Below are positions 6,874 to 9,974 of a stretch of 9,974 bases of DNA, piece by piece. The notes under the pieces were generated by a model. It saw nothing but the letters and a program-made list of their open reading frames with translations. It did not search any database and was not told the origin of the DNA. Position 1 is the first letter of the stretch; the number at the start of each line of letters is the position of its first letter. A program made the position numbers and the translations under genes. The stretch is from the NCBI GenBank assembly GCA_019247865.1, contig JAFBAJ010000174.1, positions 1-9,974 of the forward strand, given 5' to 3'. Source of the stretch: Acidobacteriota bacterium. GTDB taxonomy: Bacteria > Acidobacteriota > Blastocatellia > Pyrinomonadales > Pyrinomonadaceae.

Positions 6874-7938
6874 ATGGTAAGTGTCGAGAGCAGCAACGGC
6901 ACTCTGCTGCGAGAGATCGCGCGCACGCTCGAAGCGAAACCCTTCCGGCCGCATCCGCTCTTCGTCGGCGGCCACAAGCAGACGCTCGCGGGCTACGCCT
7001 GGCCGCGCCGTTTCCGCCTGCGCAGTCTCAGAAACGACGAAGTGCGTTTCTTTGAAGTCGCGCCGCGCACCAAAATTCTGGCGCATTGCCACTGGCTGCC
7101 GTCGCGCCGCGAGCATCCGACGCTCATCGCCGCGCACGGCCTCGAAGGTTCGAGCGATGCGCGCTACATGCTCAGCACTGCGGCCAAGGCCATCCGGAAA
7201 AATTTCAACACCATCCGTCTCAACCTGCGCAACTGCGGCAACACGGAACACCTCACGCCGACGCTCTACAACAGCGGCATGAGCGACGACCTGCTCGCCG
7301 TCGTCAATGAGCTGCGTGAGCGCGACGGCCTCTCGGATATTTTCGTCGTCGGCTTTTCGATGAGCGGCAATCTGGTCCTGAAGCTCGCGGGCGAGCAGGG
7401 CGCGCAGCTCGTCGGAAAGGTCAAAGGCGTCTGCGCCGTCTCGGCTTCGGTCGACCTGCACGCGTGCGCCGCCGCCATCGAACGCAAAGACAATCGCCTC
7501 TACCTCAACAGCTTCATTCGCAGCATGCGCCGGCGGATGCGCCGCAAGCGCCAGCTCTTTCCGGAGCTCTACGACACGTCGAGGCTGCACGAGGTGCGGA
7601 CGATACGCGATTTCGACAATCGCTTCACGGCGGCGGACGCCGGATACAGAGATGCCGACGAGTACTACACGCGCGCCAGCTCGCAGCTCCTGATTCAAAA
7701 CATACGCGTCCCGACGCTCATCATACACGCGCAGGACGACCCCTTTATCCCCTTCGAGTCCCTGCAACATCCGTCCATCGCCGGGAACAACGCGGTCCTC
7801 CTCCTCGCGCCAGAGCACGGCGGCCATCTGGGCTTTGTCGCAGGCGAATCTGAAAGCGCGGAGGGCGAAGACCGCTTCTGGGCGGAGAACCGCGTGGTGG
7901 AATTTTGCCGTCTCGTGCACGAGCGTCAAACAGCCTGA
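6874..7938 (+). CDS. yheT: YheT-family alpha/beta hydrolase (COG0429)
   Basis: The protein has 354 residues, close to E. coli YheT (340). Near the N-terminus FRPHPLFVGGHKQTLAGYAW (24-43) is the typical opening of the family, which shares ancestry with animal ABHD1/ABHD3 proteins. The catalytic set is complete: oxyanion AAHGLEGSS (86-94), nucleophile Ser162 in GFSMSG, acid at Asp288 or Asp289 in HAQDDPF, and His318 in HGGHLGF. It is predicted to hydrolyse esters, perhaps lipid-like by analogy with ABHD3; the bacterial substrate is unknown. A cluster of arginines (216-226, SMRRRMRRKRQ) in the cap region is strongly basic and could contact membrane or RNA. The ATG lies one base after the stop of the proline-rich gene and has no ribosome binding site of its own, so coupled translation is likely. 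Confidence 0.92.
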   Translation: MVSVESSNGTLLREIARTLEAKPFRPHPLFVGGHKQTLAGYAWPRRFRLRSLRNDEVRFFEVAPRTKILAHCHWLPSRREHPTLIAAHGLEGSSDARYMLSTAAKAIRKNFNTIRLNLRNCGNTEHLTPTLYNSGMSDDLLAVVNELRERDGLSDIFVVGFSMSGNLVLKLAGEQGAQLVGKVKGVCAVSASVDLHACAAAIERKDNRLYLNSFIRSMRRRMRRKRQLFPELYDTSRLHEVRTIRDFDNRFTAADAGYRDADEYYTRASSQLLIQNIRVPTLIIHAQDDPFIPFESLQHPSIAGNNAVLLLAPEHGGHLGFVAGESESAEGEDRFWAENRVVEFCRLVHERQTA

Positions 7939-7970
7939 TGTGAAGTTGTGCGCGCCGCGTTTAGCCGTTA

Positions 7971-7980
7971 AGCTATAGCT
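7971..7980. repeat. Palindrome AGCTATAGCT directly before a start codon
   Basis: This perfect 10-bp palindrome ends at the base before the ATG at 7981, in the place where a ribosome binding site would be expected. No Shine-Dalgarno sequence is visible there. TAAGCT (7969-7974) could be a weak -10 box giving a leaderless message. The palindrome may also be chance. Confidence 0.4.
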
Positions 7981-9339
7981 ATGCTGACCGCTATTAATAT
8001 TTTTCTGGTCATTTTGCTGGTGCTGGCGAACGGGTTCTTTGTGGCCTCGGAGTTCGCCCTGGTGGGCGTGCGACGTTCGCGCATTGCGACGCTGGCGGCG
8101 GCCGGGAATGCGCGCGCGCAGCGTCTGCTGGGACTGGTGGACAATCTCAACGCGTATATCTCCGCGACGCAGCTCGGCATCACGCTCGCTTCGCTGGGGC
8201 TCGGCTGGATCGGCGAGCCTGCGATTGCGCACCTCCTGGAAGCTCCGCTGCACGGCGTCGTGTCGGAGACTCAGTTGGAGATCATCTCTTTCACGGTCGC
8301 GTTCGGCGTCATCACGTTTCTGCATATCGTGCTCGGAGAGCTAGCGCCTAAGACGCTCGCGCTGGAGCGCGCGGAGAAGGTCGCGCTCTTCATCGCGTGG
8401 CCGATGGAGCTTTTTTACAAAGTCGGCTACTGGCCGATCCGCCTGCTCGACTGGGCCGGGACGCGCACCGTGCGCCTCTTCGGCCTGCGTCCTTCAAAGG
8501 AGCACGGCTCGATCTATACCGCGGATGAGCTGCGCCAGTTGGTAGACGCTTCGACCCGGAGCGGCCACCTCGCTTCGGAGCAGCAGAAATTAATCAACCG
8601 CGTCTTCGATTTCACGGACGCGGAAGTCCGCGAAGCGATGGTGCCGCGCATGCAGGTCGTCGCGCTGCCCGTCCAGGCGAGCCTCGAAGAGGCGGAAAAG
8701 CTTTTCAACGAGACGGGCTTTTCGCGCCTGCCTGTGTATCGTGAGCGCCTGGACGACATCGTGGGCGTGCTCTTCATCAAAGACCTGGTCCCGTACCTGC
8801 GCGCCGACGAGAAAAAGTTCGAGCTAATAAAGCTCCTCCGTCCGCCGATGTTCGTCCCCGCGACCGCGCGGCTCGGCCCGGTGCTGGCGAAGATGCGTGG
8901 CGCGCAGTCGCACTTCGCCTTCGTCGTGGACGAGCACGGCGGCATCGAGGGCATCGTCACGCTGGAAGATTTGCTGGAAGAGATCGTCGGCGAGATCAAC
9001 GACGAGTATGATGATGAGGTGCGCGCGCAGATCATCGAAGAGCGTGGCACGTATCTGCTGGACGGAATGCTGGCCGTGCGTGATGCGAATCGCCGGTTCG
9101 ATCTCAAGCTGCCGGAGGAGGCAGGCTACACGACGCTCGCCGGGTTCCTGCTCGCGCAGGCCGGGCGGCTGCTCATGTCCGGCGAAGCCATCGAATACGA
9201 GGGCGCGCTCTTCACGGTCGAGCGCATTGACCGTCGCCGCATCCGCCGTATCCGCTTCACGCCCGCACAGAAAGCCAGCGTGCACTCGCTCTCGGCCTTC
9301 CTCGTGCCGCTCATTACGACGAGCGTGGCGCTGATGTAA
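7981..9339 (+). CDS. CNNM/CBS/CorC-domain membrane protein (HlyC/CorC family)
   Basis: The protein has 452 residues. A CNNM (DUF21) domain fills about 1-185, with hydrophobic segments at 5-28, 56-78, 100-122 and 134-158 and the hallmarks NGFFVASEFALV, ATQLGITLASLGLGWIGEP and LHIVLGELAPKTLAL. A CBS pair follows: 218-270 (EAMVPRM, SRLPVY, DDIVGVLFIKDL) and 291-345 (HFAFVVDEHGGIEGIVTLED). A CorC_HlyC transporter-associated domain covers about 356-427. CNNM proteins are linked to magnesium or sodium-coupled magnesium export, with CBS domains sensing Mg-ATP; other members are annotated as hemolysins without good reason. A hydrophobic tail, SLSAFLVPLITTSVALM (436-452), extends past the usual end. 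The gene starts 42 bases after yheT with no terminator between, so it may be cotranscribed. A 76-nt inverted repeat begins 7 bases after its stop. Confidence 0.93.
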   Translation: MLTAINIFLVILLVLANGFFVASEFALVGVRRSRIATLAAAGNARAQRLLGLVDNLNAYISATQLGITLASLGLGWIGEPAIAHLLEAPLHGVVSETQLEIISFTVAFGVITFLHIVLGELAPKTLALERAEKVALFIAWPMELFYKVGYWPIRLLDWAGTRTVRLFGLRPSKEHGSIYTADELRQLVDASTRSGHLASEQQKLINRVFDFTDAEVREAMVPRMQVVALPVQASLEEAEKLFNETGFSRLPVYRERLDDIVGVLFIKDLVPYLRADEKKFELIKLLRPPMFVPATARLGPVLAKMRGAQSHFAFVVDEHGGIEGIVTLEDLLEEIVGEINDEYDDEVRAQIIEERGTYLLDGMLAVRDANRRFDLKLPEEAGYTTLAGFLLAQAGRLLMSGEAIEYEGALFTVERIDRRRIRRIRFTPAQKASVHSLSAFLVPLITTSVALM

Positions 9340-9346
9340 GAAAAAA

Positions 9347-9422
9347 TTAGCCACAGAGACACAGAGACACAGAGGAAAAGAAATGATTTATATCCTCTGT
9401 GTCTCTGTGTCTCTGTGGCTAA
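9347..9422. repeat. 76-nt inverted repeat, copy 2 (perfect 30-bp arms); terminator for the convergent minus-strand gene
   Basis: The left arm (9347-9376) is the exact reverse complement of the right arm (9393-9422), 30 of 30 bases, with a 16-nt AT-rich centre. Each arm holds three CACAGAG-type 8-bp units. Six A residues (9341-9346) precede it, so on the minus strand the hairpin is followed directly by TTTTTT: an intrinsic terminator for the zinc-finger gene, whose TAG stop (9419-9421) lies inside the right end of the element. Copy 1 at 4122-4197 has the same length, ends and A6 flank. Confidence 0.93.
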
Positions 9423-9862
9423 TCTGCTTTAGGTTCCTTGTCCTCGCTGCTCTCTGTGTCTTCTTCCTTCTCGAAATCTTCCGCGGGCGCGTGATAGGCG
9501 AAGACCGCTTCATCGTCGGACGAGGTGAAGACGCGTTCGGCCAGGCCGTCGAGCAGGCGGCGGATGCGCCCCGGCTCTTCCTGCGCGGGCGTCTGCGCGG
9601 GGGCCTGCGTCTCTCCGACTTCGGAATCGAGCCGCACGAGCTGCGCCGTGATGTGGCGACAGAACGAGCAGGCGACCAGATGACGGACGACGGGCGCGGA
9701 TTCGGTTTCGCTGAGGCGGCCTTCGGTGAAGGCCGAGAGAGCGTCTTCATCCAGATGCGTCTCGGCGGCGAGGGGCGGCGCGACGAGCGCACGACGACGC
9801 AGGTGTAGATGAACCATGCGGCGAATCCCTTCTGTCTCTCTGTTGCTCTTTGGTCGCGGCAC
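9419..9862 (-). CDS. Soluble zinc-finger protein, putative anti-sigma factor (zf-HC2-like)
   Basis: The start is GTG at 9862, supported by AAAGGAGG (9881-9874) 11 bases upstream. An ATG at 9817 would remove 15 residues and has only AAGGGA before it. The 147-residue protein carries HLVACSFC (61-68), the H-x3-C-x2-C core of zf-HC2/ZAS zinc fingers, and His36 may be the fourth ligand. These domains bind ECF sigma factors and can respond to redox state. No membrane segment follows, so it would be a cytoplasmic anti-sigma factor or a zinc-binding regulator. Beyond about residue 84 there is a Gln/Pro/Ala linker, a helix, and a very acidic tail (about 129-143, DFEKEEDTESSEDKE). Its TAG stop is formed by the terminal TTAGCC of the inverted repeat. 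A partial gene lies 30 bases upstream on the same strand, in the place where a cognate sigma gene often sits. Confidence 0.82.
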   Translation of the reverse strand: MPRPKSNRETEGIRRMVHLHLRRRALVAPPLAAETHLDEDALSAFTEGRLSETESAPVVRHLVACSFCRHITAQLVRLDSEVGETQAPAQTPAQEEPGRIRRLLDGLAERVFTSSDDEAVFAYHAPAEDFEKEEDTESSEDKEPKAD

Positions 9863-9892
9863 CTCGTTCGACGCCTCCTTTCGGGTGGACGG

Positions 9893-9974
9893 CTATTCAG
9901 CCTGCCCTTTGCTCAAATTATCTGACGGCGTATTCATTAAATGTCTGCGTACATCCTCGCCCGCTAAATCTTCG
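9893..9974 (-). CDS. C-terminal end of an upstream gene, possibly an ECF sigma factor (partial)
   Basis: One minus-strand frame is open from the window edge (first full codon 9973-9971) for 26 codons to TAG at 9895-9893, reading EDLAGEDVRRHLMNTPSDNL and then SKGQAE. The other two minus-strand frames stop earlier, though such a short stretch could stay open by chance. The stop is followed after 11 bases by the strong AAAGGAGG site of the zinc-finger gene, which fits an operon with a sigma factor upstream of its anti-sigma factor. The visible tail holds no diagnostic motif, so the identity is a guess from position. Confidence 0.45.
   Translation of the reverse strand, partial: EDLAGEDVRRHLMNTPSDNLSKGQAE

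Noticed and set aside
6481..8325. 614-codon open frame on the minus strand opposite the proline-rich, yheT and CNNM genes
   Set aside because: It is the shadow of three well-supported plus-strand genes. Its translation is Arg/Ala-rich, shows no domain, and contains the non-coding 6481-6626 gap.
9383..9808. 141-codon plus-strand frame opposite the zinc-finger gene
   Set aside because: It begins inside the inverted repeat (phantom LCVSVSLWL peptide) and runs antisense to a frame with a clear H-x3-C-x2-C zinc motif and a strong ribosome binding site.

Overview
The window looks like chromosome from an Acidobacteriota member, most likely class Blastocatellia (subdivision 4, Pyrinomonas-like). The grounds are the Oar-type TonB-dependent outer-membrane receptor, a small secreted protein of a kind I associate with that phylum, GC-rich coding sequence, and the family resemblance of the other genes. 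This placement rests on protein recognition only. No rRNA, tRNA, CRISPR array, transposase or phage gene was found.

Layout, left to right. Positions 1-2657 hold the C-terminal part of a large TonB-dependent receptor, closed by a strong intrinsic terminator (2682-2727). Next is a secreted 444-residue protein with carboxypeptidase-regulatory/PEGA-like beta domains and a lectin-like C-terminal domain (2775-4109). A 76-nt inverted repeat follows (4122-4197). Then come an alpha/beta-hydrolase-fold protein without an evident catalytic histidine (4267-5298) and a RimJ/RimL-type GNAT acetyltransferase two bases behind it (5301-5813). A perfect 14-bp hairpin separates these from a convergent small secreted protein on the minus strand (5900-6280). 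A 346-bp AT-richer gap (6281-6626) separates two divergent units. Rightward runs a TTG-started, 37% proline mini-protein (6627-6872), a YheT-type hydrolase one base later (6874-7938), and a CNNM/CBS/CorC membrane protein (7981-9339). A second 76-nt inverted repeat (9347-9422) lies between that gene and a convergent soluble zinc-finger (anti-sigma-like) gene (9419-9862). The end of another minus-strand gene runs off the right edge.

Most of the window is ordinary envelope and housekeeping content. The most unusual DNA is the pair of inverted repeats. Both are exactly 76 nt from TTAGCC to GGCTAA, both follow a TAA stop and an A6 tract, and both arms are built from 8- or 9-bp CACAGAGA(A) units. 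One copy supplies the stop codon and an apparent terminator for the zinc-finger gene; the other abuts an extended -10 promoter. The best protein-level leads are the hydrolase lacking its histidine and the proline-rich mini-protein coupled to the YheT gene.
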